This document shows positions 42,911 to 50,861 of a stretch of DNA of 57,063 nucleotides, piece after piece. Made by a program: the position numbers and the translations under genes. The stretch is taken from positions 1-57,063 of the forward strand of contig CADDYT010000022.1 in the NCBI GenBank assembly GCA_902810755.1, in the 5' to 3' direction. Within the stretch, counting starts at the first letter, position 1; every line of letters begins with the position of its first letter. This stretch comes from Chloroflexota bacterium (GTDB taxonomy: Bacteria > Chloroflexota > Ktedonobacteria > Ktedonobacterales > Ktedonobacteraceae). The notes under the pieces were generated by a model. The model made no database searches, was not told the origin of the DNA, and saw only the letters and a list, made by a program, of their open reading frames with translations.

Positions 42911-44137
42911 CTAACTATACAACTCGGTCAACGTCTGTACAGGTGGTGTTCCGTTGTTATACGATCCTACTGTCCAGAGTTGCCCACTGCCTGGCACGCG
43001 AGTGACGGCGGAGAGGCTGTTGTTATAGGTGCCGGGATTGGGACTGGCAACAATCTGCCAGCTTGTGCCATTCCAGTGTTCGATCAACGTCGGAATCGCC
43101 GGGCTATTCGTGGATGCGGTTCCGCCTGTGACGCCTCCTCCACCGGATGGATAACCTGCTTCGCCAACTGCCCAGATGTCGCTGGCAGAAATGGCCGCCA
43201 CGCTGTTCAAGATGCCACCGTTCTGTGGATTCGGGCTATTGACCACCTGCCACGCCGAACCATTCCAGTGTTCAATCAGGGACTGCGTAGCATTCTGCGC
43301 GTTCTGATACACGCCCACCGCCCAGATGTTCGTCGCCGAAACGGCAGTTATGCCATACAAGTCGTTCACCGTTCCTGGCGAAGGGCTGGCAACAACACTC
43401 CATCTCTGCCCGTTCCAGTGTTCCACCAGCGTCTCCGGCGTTCCCTGCGCGTTCGTATAGTTTCCCGCCGCCCACACATCACTGGCTGAAATCGCGGTCA
43501 CGCTATTGAGGCGGTTGTATGTCGTGGCCGAGCCGGGATTGAGGCCGGGGAAAACATTCCATTTTGCGCCGTTCCAGTGTTCTATGAGAACTCTGGATGA
43601 GGTATCATTCAGCGCATAGTAACCGACCGCCCAGATGTTCGTCGACGAAAGCGCGGCCACACTCACCAGTCGGTTATCAAACGTTCCTGGCGAAGGACTG
43701 GCAACGACGCTCCACGCGCTGCCGTTCCAGTGTTCCACCAGCGTCTGCACCGGGCTATTATAGGAGTAACCCACCGCCCAGACATTCGCCGGCGAAAGCG
43801 CGGTCACACCGTACAGGTGGTTATTACCCGGCCCCGGATTCGGGCTGCTCACCACCTGCCACAATGTGCCATTCCAATGCTCAATCAACGTCACGGGAAG
43901 TGCGCTCCCCTGGTTGGCCGTTCCCACGGCCCATACATCGCCAGTTGAGGTCGCGGCCACGCCAAACAGGCTGTCATCGCCCTGCGGGTTAACGCTGGCA
44001 ACCACTTTCCAGCTTTTGCCAGCCGCAGCCGCTTCCGCCATTGCTGAGCCGAGAATAATACACAATAACGCAATACAGAACGCAGTAAAAACCAGAGAGG
44101 AGCAGTGAAACTTGCGTAAGAAATTGTTTTCTGACAT
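42911..44137 (-). CDS. Secreted protein with seven SPNPG/WAVG repeats (likely beta-propeller)
   Basis: A 408-residue protein with an N-terminal hydrophobic segment (residues about 14-36, VFTAFCIALLCIILGSAMAEA), probably a signal peptide or anchor. The rest is seven repeats of about 50 residues. Each has a SPNPG-type turn, a L-x-x-V-x-A-x-S-x-x-N/D-I/V-W-A-V-G strand and LIEHWNG-x-x-W-x-V-V. Seven such repeats fit a closed seven-bladed propeller, but that is inference. Likely at the cell surface or secreted; function unknown. ATG 44137 follows GGAG. The repeats also show at DNA level (GCCGTTCCAGTGTT and similar), so recombination between repeats is possible. Confidence 0.75.
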   Translation of the reverse strand: MSENNFLRKFHCSSLVFTAFCIALLCIILGSAMAEAAAAGKSWKVVASVNPQGDDSLFGVAATSTGDVWAVGTANQGSALPVTLIEHWNGTLWQVVSSPNPGPGNNHLYGVTALSPANVWAVGYSYNSPVQTLVEHWNGSAWSVVASPSPGTFDNRLVSVAALSSTNIWAVGYYALNDTSSRVLIEHWNGAKWNVFPGLNPGSATTYNRLNSVTAISASDVWAAGNYTNAQGTPETLVEHWNGQRWSVVASPSPGTVNDLYGITAVSATNIWAVGVYQNAQNATQSLIEHWNGSAWQVVNSPNPQNGGILNSVAAISASDIWAVGEAGYPSGGGGVTGGTASTNSPAIPTLIEHWNGTSWQIVASPNPGTYNNSLSAVTRVPGSGQLWTVGSYNNGTPPVQTLTELYS

Positions 44138-44304
44138 AGATTTTCTCCACAGCTATCAATACAGACATACAACATTGCTTCAGTATCTATCTACCTACTA
44201 CATTAACTATACAACCATACAGACAAAGCTTATGTGAGCTACCTCGCACCTGTCCTGTGAAATAGCACACTATGCTGTTTTCCTCTACCATACTTTACTC
44301 TTTT

Positions 44305-44336
44305 TTGACACTTTTTTTACTTTTGCCTGCTATAAT
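44305..44336 (+). promoter_or_regulatory. Promoter for the DoxX-Rieske gene
   Basis: TGC-TATAAT (TATAAT at 44331-44336) with TTGACA at 44305-44310. The 20-base spacing is long, so the extended -10 is probably the main element. About 82 bases before ATG 44418. Confidence 0.5.
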
Positions 44337-44417
44337 GGCTGCGCATATAAGCCCGGTTTGAGGAAGAGTGGAGGGGAAGGGGCGCAAAACGGAAATTACT
44401 CACACGGAGAGGTTATT

Positions 44418-45698
44418 ATGAACCAGAGAGCAAATGACACTTCGGTAAAGAAACGCACGAGTACGGGGACAGGCCAGGGACAACCGGCAACCCAGGCGAA
44501 GGCTTCCCAGAAACCGCAGAGGCCACAATCTCCGCCATCATCTCAATCGTCGCAGCCACTACCACCGCTGCCTGCGCAACCGCAACAGCCATCGACACCA
44601 GCAACGTGGAAAGCAAGCTGGTTCTTGCTGCCGCTACGCCTCTTCCTGGGCATCACCTTTATCTACGCGGGCATCCAGAAAATCACCGATCCGCAGTATT
44701 TCAATACCTCGGCTCGCGGCTACATCGGCAAGCAGATTGCCGCCTTCGCCAATGGCTCGCCGCTGCACGGCTTCCTCGTCCAGTTCGTGGTGCCGCATGC
44801 CAGCTTCTTTGGCGCCCTCATCGCTTATGGAGAGATTGCCATTGGTCTTGGCGCGCTCATTGGCCTGCTCCTGCGCCCGGCAGCCTTCTTCGGCTTGCTG
44901 CTGAGCATCACCTTCTTCCTGACGGCCACCTGGCGCGTCTACCCCTACTTCTATGGCTCCGATATCGTCTTTATCTTCTGCTGGATTACCTTGATTCTCG
45001 CCGGGCCGCTCTCCAGCGGCCTGCCCTCGCTCGATGCCTTTCTTGTGCCGCGCTTGCTGCAATCACTATCGGCGCCGCGCCGCGCCGCGCTGGCACGGTT
45101 CCTCAGCATCCTCAGCGGCGTAGGAGAAACCGCCACAACGCAGCAGAGCGGCCAGTGGCTGGCGCCGCCCGCGCCGACAAAGGGGAAGTTTGCAACTGCC
45201 CGTGCCGCCCAGGAGAGCCGCCGCAACTTCATCTACGGAGCTGTCACCGGCGGCGTGAGCATGCTCCTGCTCACCTGGTCCACCCTGCTCGTGCGCTCCT
45301 TCCTGCAACCCGGAGTCGATACCTCATCCACCACCGGCCCGGCGACTTCTGGCGATTCGGGTACTGCGACTGCCACCGGCACCGCGAACAATGTTATTGC
45401 GAAGGTTGACGCTGTTCCCGATAACAGTTCGGTCAACTTCACCATTCCCTCGAACGGCGATCCCGGCATCCTTGTGCGCCTCAATAATGGCCAGTTTGTC
45501 GCCTATGATGCCACCTGCACCCACGCCGGTTGCCCGGTCGATTACGACTCAAGCCAGCAATTGCTCGTCTGCCCCTGTCACGGCGCGGCCTTTGACCCGG
45601 CCAGAAACGGGGCCGTCGTCCAGCCGCCAGCTCAGACACCGCTTGCCAGCGTCACCATCCACGTGGACAGCTCAACCGGCGAGATTACGCTGTCTTAG
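44418..45698 (+). CDS. DoxX-Rieske fusion membrane protein
   Basis: A 426-residue protein in three parts. A low-complexity Gln/Pro/Ser leader (about 1-75) precedes a DoxX-like four-helix membrane domain (about 80-250: WFLLPLRLFLGITFIYAGIQ, VVPHASFFGALIAYGEIAIG and others). A further hydrophobic segment (about 270-300) leads to a C-terminal Rieske domain with CTHAGC (ligands Cys367 and His369) and CPCH (Cys385 and His388), with Cys372 and Cys387 placed for the usual disulfide. DoxX proteins pair with quinone-linked oxidation (thiosulfate:quinone and others), so an electron-transfer fusion at the membrane is inferred. ATG 44418 follows GGAGAGG. Confidence 0.82.
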   Translation: MNQRANDTSVKKRTSTGTGQGQPATQAKASQKPQRPQSPPSSQSSQPLPPLPAQPQQPSTPATWKASWFLLPLRLFLGITFIYAGIQKITDPQYFNTSARGYIGKQIAAFANGSPLHGFLVQFVVPHASFFGALIAYGEIAIGLGALIGLLLRPAAFFGLLLSITFFLTATWRVYPYFYGSDIVFIFCWITLILAGPLSSGLPSLDAFLVPRLLQSLSAPRRAALARFLSILSGVGETATTQQSGQWLAPPAPTKGKFATARAAQESRRNFIYGAVTGGVSMLLLTWSTLLVRSFLQPGVDTSSTTGPATSGDSGTATATGTANNVIAKVDAVPDNSSVNFTIPSNGDPGILVRLNNGQFVAYDATCTHAGCPVDYDSSQQLLVCPCHGAAFDPARNGAVVQPPAQTPLASVTIHVDSSTGEITLS

Positions 45699-45724
45699 CC
45701 TTCCTGCATCGCGGCAATCAGGCC

Positions 45725-45753
45725 TTGACACACTCCGCTTTTTTCGTTATACT
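45725..45753 (+). promoter_or_regulatory. Strong promoter for candidate RNA
   Basis: TTGACA at 45725-45730 and TATACT at 45748-45753 with exact 17-base spacing. No sizeable gene with a ribosome site follows on the plus strand. Confidence 0.72.
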
Positions 45754-45758
45754 CAATA

Positions 45759-45886
45759 TATGAGTACACAATGATTGAGTATCTATTCCCGTCATATGCA
45801 GAGTCTTGCGCGCTTCATCGCCCAGGGCGGGAATGGTTATTCAGATCGCCCGGCAGCCACATGGGAAAAAGTACTCATATTTTTTA
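45759..45886 (+). ncRNA. Candidate orphan small RNA with paired ends
   Basis: Starting at the expected transcript start, ATATGAGTAC (45758-45767) is perfectly complementary to GTACTCATAT (45871-45880), which is followed directly by T5, as in an intrinsic terminator. Inside, ATTCCCG (45785-45791) pairs with CGGGAAT (45828-45834). A third CCC...GGG pairing near 45850-45866 would make a three-way junction. A 40-codon frame (45771-45893) has no ribosome site. It does not match any RNA class I can recall. Confidence 0.45.
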
Positions 45887-45894
45887 CTCGTAAT

Positions 45895-45950
45895 AAAAAG
45901 GGGGCATAGCACAGGGAAATAATGCTATCCCTGTACCATGTCCCCTTTTT
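45895..45950. terminator. Bidirectional intrinsic terminator
   Basis: AAAAAGGGG (45895-45903) pairs with CCCCTTTTT (45942-45950). CAT/ATG and ACAGGG/CCCTGT extend the stem. U-tracts occur in both directions. It serves the candidate RNA on the plus strand and the Mop gene on the minus strand. Confidence 0.85.
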
Positions 45951-45967
45951 CTGAGACAGGTACCTGG

Positions 45968-46183
45968 CTAGCTCTTGCCAATCATCACTTCAGTGGCTTT
46001 GATAATCGCAACAACCTGGTCACCCTGCTGCAAGTTCAGGGATTCGGCAGAACTGCGCGTAATTGCCGAAACGATCTCCTGCCCATCCGGCAATTGCATC
46101 ACCACCTCGGCCATCACCGTTCCCAGTTTGACGGATTTCACCGTTGCACGCAGCTGGTTACGCGCGCTAAACTGGCTCACCAT
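45968..46183 (-). CDS. Molybdopterin-binding Mop/TOBE protein
   Basis: A 71-residue single TOBE (Mop) domain that binds molybdate or tungstate or a molybdopterin. SARNQLRATVKSVKLGTVMA and EVVMQLPDGQEIVSAITRSS, then LQQGDQVVAIIKATEVMIG, match the Mop pattern throughout (N-x-L-x-G/A-x-V-x-x-V...K-A-T/S-x-V-M). Usually fused to ModE or ModC; here it stands alone with no transporter nearby, so it may be a molybdate buffer (molbindin). ATG 46183 follows AAGGAG. A 24-base palindrome lies about 30 bases upstream, and the strong terminator at 45895 ends it. Confidence 0.85.
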   Translation of the reverse strand: MVSQFSARNQLRATVKSVKLGTVMAEVVMQLPDGQEIVSAITRSSAESLNLQQGDQVVAIIKATEVMIGKS

Positions 46184-46213
46184 TTCGCAAAACTCCTTTC
46201 ATCGATATCTGAG

Positions 46214-46237
46214 ACTCAAGCCTACATAGGCTTGAGT
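46214..46237. promoter_or_regulatory. 24-bp perfect palindrome upstream of the Mop gene
   Basis: ACTCAAGCCTA (46214-46224) and TAGGCTTGAGT (46227-46237) are exact inverses around a CA centre. A possible -10 TACAAT on the minus strand lies about 25 bases further upstream (46262-46267), so this could be a repressor site or a leader hairpin. Confidence 0.55.
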
Positions 46238-46380
46238 TGCGCGCTTCCTCACAGAACATATTGTAACATGCTCCTGGCCGCCAGGACGAACATAGCACTC
46301 GCTCCAGCACCCCGTATGTGTACTCTTGCCAGACTGGCATACATCAGGCACAATAGTGATGAAATTCACGTGTTTACCCC

Positions 46381-46427
46381 TTGACATCGTGATAACAAAT
46401 AGTTATACTTGCTATAGCAAATAGCAA
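46381..46427 (+). promoter_or_regulatory. Promoter and likely operator of the XRE regulator
   Basis: TTGACA (46381-46386) and TATACT (46404-46409) at 17-base spacing form a near-consensus promoter. The inverted repeat TTGCTAT (46409-46415) and ATAGCAA (46421-46427) overlaps the -10 end and transcript start, a place where a self-binding regulator would repress. Confidence 0.65.
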
Positions 46428-46443
46428 TCACGGAGATGGTGGT

Positions 46444-46923
46444 ATGAATCTGGCCGAGAAAATCAAACATTTGCGTGAAGTTGAGGGTGAATTGCGAGGG
46501 CTGAACCGCGCGATGACACAGGTGGAGGTCGTTCGCGCCATGCAGGAAGAGCTGAATGATCACCTCAGCCAGGCGTATCTCTCGCAGTTGGAAGCGGGCA
46601 AACGAGTCCATCTGACGGCGGCCAGCCGTGACCTGCTGGCCCGCTTTTTCAAAGTTCACCCTGGCTACCTCGTCAGCGACCCGCCCGATTACAGCGTCGA
46701 CCTGCTGACGGATATCGAGCAGGGGAGCGATCGTCTGGAGACCTGGCTGGCCGCCAGTACGGAGGAATGGCGCGGCGAGCCGGAGGTCGAGCAGTTTTTC
46801 CAGTCTCTGAGCGCCGTTACTGACCCACGCCGCTATCTTTCGCTTTTTACAGAGTTGCTGAACCTGCCGTTGGAGGAGCTTGAGGCTATCGTTCATGCTG
46901 TGACAGGAACTCATGCCGATTAA
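46444..46923 (+). CDS. XRE-like helix-turn-helix regulator
   Basis: A 159-residue protein. Residues about 5-75 form a Cro/C1-type HTH: EKIKHLREVEGELRGLNRAM, then TQVEVVRAMQ, YLSQLEAGK and LLARFFKVHPGYL, the usual helix-turn-helix with an insertion between helices 1 and 2. The C-terminal half (about 80-159) is acidic and helical and may be a sensor or dimer part. It has its own near-consensus promoter with an inverted repeat over the start site, suggesting self-repression. The membrane-stress genes start 140 bases downstream and are candidate targets; this is inference. Confidence 0.78.
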   Translation: MNLAEKIKHLREVEGELRGLNRAMTQVEVVRAMQEELNDHLSQAYLSQLEAGKRVHLTAASRDLLARFFKVHPGYLVSDPPDYSVDLLTDIEQGSDRLETWLAASTEEWRGEPEVEQFFQSLSAVTDPRRYLSLFTELLNLPLEELEAIVHAVTGTHAD

Positions 46924-47061
46924 GTTTTTTGAGATTGGATTTTTGAGGCCGTTCAACGTTTACAGAAGTGGATACTACTTTTCGTTGAGAGCGTAGCGTT
47001 TATCTCTGGCCTGCCTGGAAATACCGGTGGAAAAGAAACGTCAGTGATAAGGAGCTATTTT

Positions 47062-47394
47062 ATGATCCAGGATTTCGATCATTTTCCTGGTCGGCAGCCG
47101 CTTCCGGCAGGGCAGGGACATAGCTCTCTGCGCCGCAGGTATCCGGTGCTGCTCCCTGTCTTTCTGTTAAGCAGTTCGGTTGCTCTGGGTATCGCCGGTG
47201 TATTTGCCGGTACGCTCTTTCCTGTACTGGCGTTCATTGGCGCGCCGGTTGGCCTGTTCTGCCTGGCTCTGGCCTGTGTAGCGGGCATCGCTGGCCTGCT
47301 GACCGCCATTATCGGTATCCTTGAAAGTATTGATCGCCATCATCTGAAGGCCGCAAAGAGATTGCGGCCAAAGGAGCAACGTTATGGCAACTGA
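47062..47394 (+). CDS. Small membrane protein upstream of the NfeD-like gene
   Basis: A 110-residue protein with a polar head (about 1-35) and two or three hydrophobic helices (about 36-60 and 62-95). No family recognised. ATG 47062 has AAGGAG seven bases upstream; the frame is open from GTG 47044 but without support. It overlaps the start of the NfeD-like gene by eleven bases, so the two are co-translated, and together with flotillin they make an operon. Confidence 0.62.
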   Translation: MIQDFDHFPGRQPLPAGQGHSSLRRRYPVLLPVFLLSSSVALGIAGVFAGTLFPVLAFIGAPVGLFCLALACVAGIAGLLTAIIGILESIDRHHLKAAKRLRPKEQRYGN

Positions 47395-48283
47395 TCCGCT
47401 TTCCCTGTTTTTCATCGGCTGTTTCCTGTTTGGCCTGCTCTTCCTGCTGGTCACCATCGTGCTTGGCAATCTCGGCCACGCCGGACATGCCCATGTCAGC
47501 CATGCGGGGCATATGGGGCATACTACTCATGTAAGTCATACCGTTCATGGCGGCCATACGCAGGCTGGTGGCCACGCACACGGCGCAGGCAGCAATCATC
47601 CCACGTCTCAGGCTCCCAGCACACACGGTCAGGGGCAGGAGCGGGGGCAGGCAAACCAGAGCAGCGGCCCCGCCTGGTTCGCCTACGTCAACCCTACCTC
47701 TATCGTCTTCTTCCTGATCGGCTTCGGATTCTTCGGCTACGTCTTTCACAACACCGCTCATTTCCTGCTTCCCATCACCCTGCTCCTGTCGGGAATCAGC
47801 GGCCTTGTCATTGCCGGACTGCTGCTGCTTCTGTTCAGCCGCATCTTCAGCAACATCGAGGGGGAGACGGAGCAGGATGTAGCGGACCGCACCGGGCTGC
47901 TAGGAACCGTGAGCATTCCCATTCAGGAAAACGGCATGGGGGAGATTCTCTACACATCGCCCGCCGGCCTGCGCAAGAGTATCCCGGCTCGCAGCGTCGG
48001 GGGCCAGCGGATTGAACGCGGTCAGGAGGTAGTTGTCGTCAACTACGCGCAGGGAGTTGCCGAGGTTGACACCTGGGAACATTTTATCAATGAGCAGGGC
48101 GCGGAGAACAAAGCGCCCGGCGGCTATGAAGGCTATGCAGGCAACACAGAACAGGCCGCGCCGCAGAGCGCACTGCACGCTGCCCCTGCCGCCGACGAAA
48201 TTGCCCGCTTACGCGCGCTCCTCGAAGAAGCTGATAACACCGGTATGGAAGTCGTCATACGCAATGAAATGCAAAAGGAGTAA
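47384..48283 (+). CDS. NfeD-like membrane protein with His-rich loop
   Basis: A 299-residue protein that sits in front of flotillin, the usual place for an NfeD/YuaF partner. Helices: about 8-30, then 103-125 and 128-150. Between helix 1 and 2 is a His-rich stretch (residues 32-81, 14 His, built of GH and SH steps: GHAGHAHVSHAGHMGH), likely binding divalent metal. The soluble C-terminal part (about 165-230, TGLLGTVSIPIQENGMGEIL, PARSVGGQRIERGQEVVVVNY) is an OB-like NfeD domain. The tail is acidic with a short coiled coil (IARLRALLEEADNTG). Starts inside the preceding gene; seven bases before flotillin. Confidence 0.74.
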   Translation: MATDPLSLFFIGCFLFGLLFLLVTIVLGNLGHAGHAHVSHAGHMGHTTHVSHTVHGGHTQAGGHAHGAGSNHPTSQAPSTHGQGQERGQANQSSGPAWFAYVNPTSIVFFLIGFGFFGYVFHNTAHFLLPITLLLSGISGLVIAGLLLLLFSRIFSNIEGETEQDVADRTGLLGTVSIPIQENGMGEILYTSPAGLRKSIPARSVGGQRIERGQEVVVVNYAQGVAEVDTWEHFINEQGAENKAPGGYEGYAGNTEQAAPQSALHAAPAADEIARLRALLEEADNTGMEVVIRNEMQKE

Positions 48284-48289
48284 CACGCA

Positions 48290-49852
48290 ATGGATCCACT
48301 TCTGCTTACCATAGTATTCGTGGTAGTTCTGGTCATCGTGGTTTTCTTCATCATCAGTACCGTCGGGCGCCTGCTGCGTAAGGTGGGGCCGAACCAGGCG
48401 CTCATCGTCTACGGCGCAGGCGGCACAAAAGTTGTCACCGGCGGTTCGCGGCTGGTCATTCCGCTCACGCATCGCGCCGATGTCTTCTCGCTGGAATTGA
48501 TGTCCTTCGATGTCGCCCCTTCGCAGGACCTCTACACCATCCAGGGAGTGGCCGTCAACGTCGAGGCTGTGACGCAGATCAAGGTGCGTTCCGATGAAGA
48601 GAGCATCAAGACTGCCGCCGAGCAGTTCCTCAGCAAGCGGCAGGAAGACCGCGAAAACCTCATCCGCCTGGTGATGGAAGGCCACCTGCGCGGCATTGTC
48701 GGCCAGCTCACGGTTGAAGACCTGGTGAAGAACCCCGAACAGGTCGGCGCGAAGATGCTGCAAACCGTCACTCCCGACATGCAAAAGATGGGTCTGGAAG
48801 TCATCTCCTTCACTATCAAAGATGTGCGCGACAAGAACGACTACATCACCAACATGGGCCGTCCGCAGATCGTCGAGATTCGCAAGAGCGCGGATATCGC
48901 CGCCGCCCTTGCCCAGCGCGATACGCAGATTCAGCAGGCCAACGCCGCGCGTGAAGCCGCCATTGCCAAATCGGCAGCCGACCAGGAGCGTGTCAAGGCA
49001 GAAACCGAGTCGCTGGCCTTGCAGGCTGAATCGCAGCGCAACCTGGCCTTGAAGAAAGCCGCCTTCGACGCCGAAGTCAAGAAGCAGCAGGCAACCGCCG
49101 ACAAGACCTATGATATCCAGGCCAATTTGATGCAGCAGCAGGTGGTGACCGAGGCCGTCAAAGTGACCGAGGCCGAGAAGATGGCGCAGATCAAGGTGCA
49201 GGAGGCAGAAATCCGGCGCCGCGAACTGGAACTGCAGGCCACCGTACAGAAGCAGGCCGAGGCTGAGCGGCGGCGCATCGAAACTGTCGCCGAGGCCGAA
49301 CGCCAGCGCCTCATCCTGGAAGCGCAAGGTCAGGCCGATGCCGCCAAAGCGCGCGGTCTCGGTGAGGCCGAAGCCAACCGCGCCAGAGGTCTGGCCGAAG
49401 CGGAGGTCATCCGCGCCAAAGGTCTGGCCGAAGCGGAAATCATCCGCGCCAAAGGTGAAGCGGAAGCCGACGCCATGAAGGTCAAAGCGGCGGCCTACCA
49501 CGAGTACAACCAGGCAGCGGTCCTCGACAAGTTGCTCACCAACATGCCGGAAATCGTGCGTGCCATCGCCGAGCCTCTGGGCAAGGTCGACAAAGTCACC
49601 ATCGTCTCCACTGGCGGCGGCAACGGGGCCAACAACGGCGGTCTCGGCGCCAGCCGTCTCACCGGCGACATTGTCAACATGGTTGCCCAGGTTCCAGCCC
49701 TCTTCGAACTGCTCAGCGGCACGCGCCTCGGCGACCTGATGAGCCGCGTCCCCGCTCTGGCAACCGAGGAGCAGGCCGGCAGCAACGGCAAGGTCAACGG
49801 CTCCGTCGTCCCCGTCGAAGCCGCCGACACCGCTGCCGACGAGAAACAATAG
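48290..49852 (+). CDS. Flotillin-family SPFH protein
   Basis: A 520-residue flotillin/YuaG-type scaffold of membrane microdomains. Residues 1-24 form a membrane hairpin (LLTIVFVVVLVIVVFFIIST). The SPFH domain covers about 30-190 (IVYGAGGTKVVTGGSRLVIP, GVAVNVEAVTQIKVRS). A long Ala/Glu-rich coiled coil (about 200-400) includes near-identical 11-residue repeats GLAEAEVIRAK; these appear in DNA as 33-base repeats at about 49360-49460 and could cause slippage. A C-terminal tail of low complexity follows. Follows the NfeD-like gene directly; a 17-bp hairpin (49869-49915) ends the operon. Confidence 0.93.
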   Translation: MDPLLLTIVFVVVLVIVVFFIISTVGRLLRKVGPNQALIVYGAGGTKVVTGGSRLVIPLTHRADVFSLELMSFDVAPSQDLYTIQGVAVNVEAVTQIKVRSDEESIKTAAEQFLSKRQEDRENLIRLVMEGHLRGIVGQLTVEDLVKNPEQVGAKMLQTVTPDMQKMGLEVISFTIKDVRDKNDYITNMGRPQIVEIRKSADIAAALAQRDTQIQQANAAREAAIAKSAADQERVKAETESLALQAESQRNLALKKAAFDAEVKKQQATADKTYDIQANLMQQQVVTEAVKVTEAEKMAQIKVQEAEIRRRELELQATVQKQAEAERRRIETVAEAERQRLILEAQGQADAAKARGLGEAEANRARGLAEAEVIRAKGLAEAEIIRAKGEAEADAMKVKAAAYHEYNQAAVLDKLLTNMPEIVRAIAEPLGKVDKVTIVSTGGGNGANNGGLGASRLTGDIVNMVAQVPALFELLSGTRLGDLMSRVPALATEEQAGSNGKVNGSVVPVEAADTAADEKQ

Positions 49853-49868
49853 ACTTCCTGCCGTAAGG

Positions 49869-49915
49869 AGTTTCAGTATGCGCGATTTACTGCACGATTC
49901 GCGCATACTGAAACT
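49869..49915. terminator. 17-bp perfect hairpin after flotillin
   Basis: AGTTTCAGTATGCGCGA (49869-49885) and TCGCGCATACTGAAACT (49899-49915) are exact inverses with a 13-base loop. Right after the flotillin stop and before pspA. No U-tract of length follows. Confidence 0.7.
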
Positions 49916-49980
49916 TTCCATCGTATCTATTCGCCTTACTATTTGAAACACCGTCAATATGGGGAAGTAAAGAGGCCCAC

Positions 49981-50847
49981 ATGAATTTGCTGGAACGAGT
50001 GCTTATCCTGCTACGAGCGAACCTCGATAGCGTGGTTGAGAAATCTGATGACCCGGAAAAGGTGCTGCGGCAGTTGCAGCTTGATATGCGCAATCAACTG
50101 GTACAGGTCAAGACACAGGTGGCCACCGCGATTGCCGCCAGCCATAAACTGCGCACACGCAGCAAAGAGAAAGTGGCGGAGGCCGAGACCTGGCTTCACA
50201 AAGCAGAGCAGGCCATCCAGCATAATAACGATGACGCTGCCCGCTCCGCCCTCACCCGCTATAACGATATTCTCAAACAGGCACAGCGTTATCAGCAGCA
50301 GCAAAAGGAACAGGAGCAGCTGGTCGCCACCATGCGTGATGCCCTGCGCCAGCTCGAGGCCAAAATTGCCGAGGTCGAGACCACCATCGAGCTACTCGTT
50401 GCCCGCAAGCGCAACGCCCTGATTCAGCAGCGTGTCCTCGAAGCCCTCAATAAAGCTGGCAGCCAGCAAGACCGCGAGCGGGCCAGCCGCGCCCAGGAAG
50501 CCGTTATGGAGGCTGAGGCCCGCGCTCGCGCCCTGGCCGACCTGCACCGCCACGATCTCGACTCCCAGCTCGAACAGCTTTCCAGCGAACAACTTGTCGA
50601 GCAGCAGCTTCACGACCTCAAAGTGAAACAGCAGGCCAGGCAGCCGGAGCCGCCACTGCTGCAAGAGGGAAAGCCGCACCTCTCACCACTCGTCCCGCCA
50701 CAGCCAGTCGAGGGCGAACCGGTCCGCAAGCAGCCACCACGCCAGGCCAGCACTCCCCACCCGGCCCAACAGCCAGCGCCGGAATCAATCTCCTCTTCCC
50801 CGGATGAGGATGCGGCCATCGAGCGGCTAAAAAACCTGCTAGAGTAG
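49981..50847 (+). CDS. PspA/IM30-family membrane-stress protein
   Basis: A 288-residue PspA/Vipp1-like protein that coats and repairs stressed membranes. The N-terminal amphipathic helix MNLLERVLILLRANLDSVVE binds lipid, and residues about 25-200 form long helices (LRQLQLDMRNQLVQVKTQVA...) ending in the helical hairpin region ALADLHRHDLDSQLEQL. A Pro/Gln-rich tail of about 70 residues (RQPEPPLLQEGKPHL) is extra relative to E. coli PspA (222) and could be a binding tail. PspA next to flotillin and an NfeD-like gene is a known association in bacteria. GAGG upstream of ATG 49981 gives a modest ribosome site. Confidence 0.9.
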   Translation: MNLLERVLILLRANLDSVVEKSDDPEKVLRQLQLDMRNQLVQVKTQVATAIAASHKLRTRSKEKVAEAETWLHKAEQAIQHNNDDAARSALTRYNDILKQAQRYQQQQKEQEQLVATMRDALRQLEAKIAEVETTIELLVARKRNALIQQRVLEALNKAGSQQDRERASRAQEAVMEAEARARALADLHRHDLDSQLEQLSSEQLVEQQLHDLKVKQQARQPEPPLLQEGKPHLSPLVPPQPVEGEPVRKQPPRQASTPHPAQQPAPESISSSPDEDAAIERLKNLLE

Positions 50848-50861
50848 GAAGACAATTGCCA

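Noticed and set aside
45771..45893. 40-residue frame inside the candidate RNA
   Set aside because: No ribosome site, no protein-like pattern, and its end lies in the terminator stem; the RNA pairing explains the sequence better.
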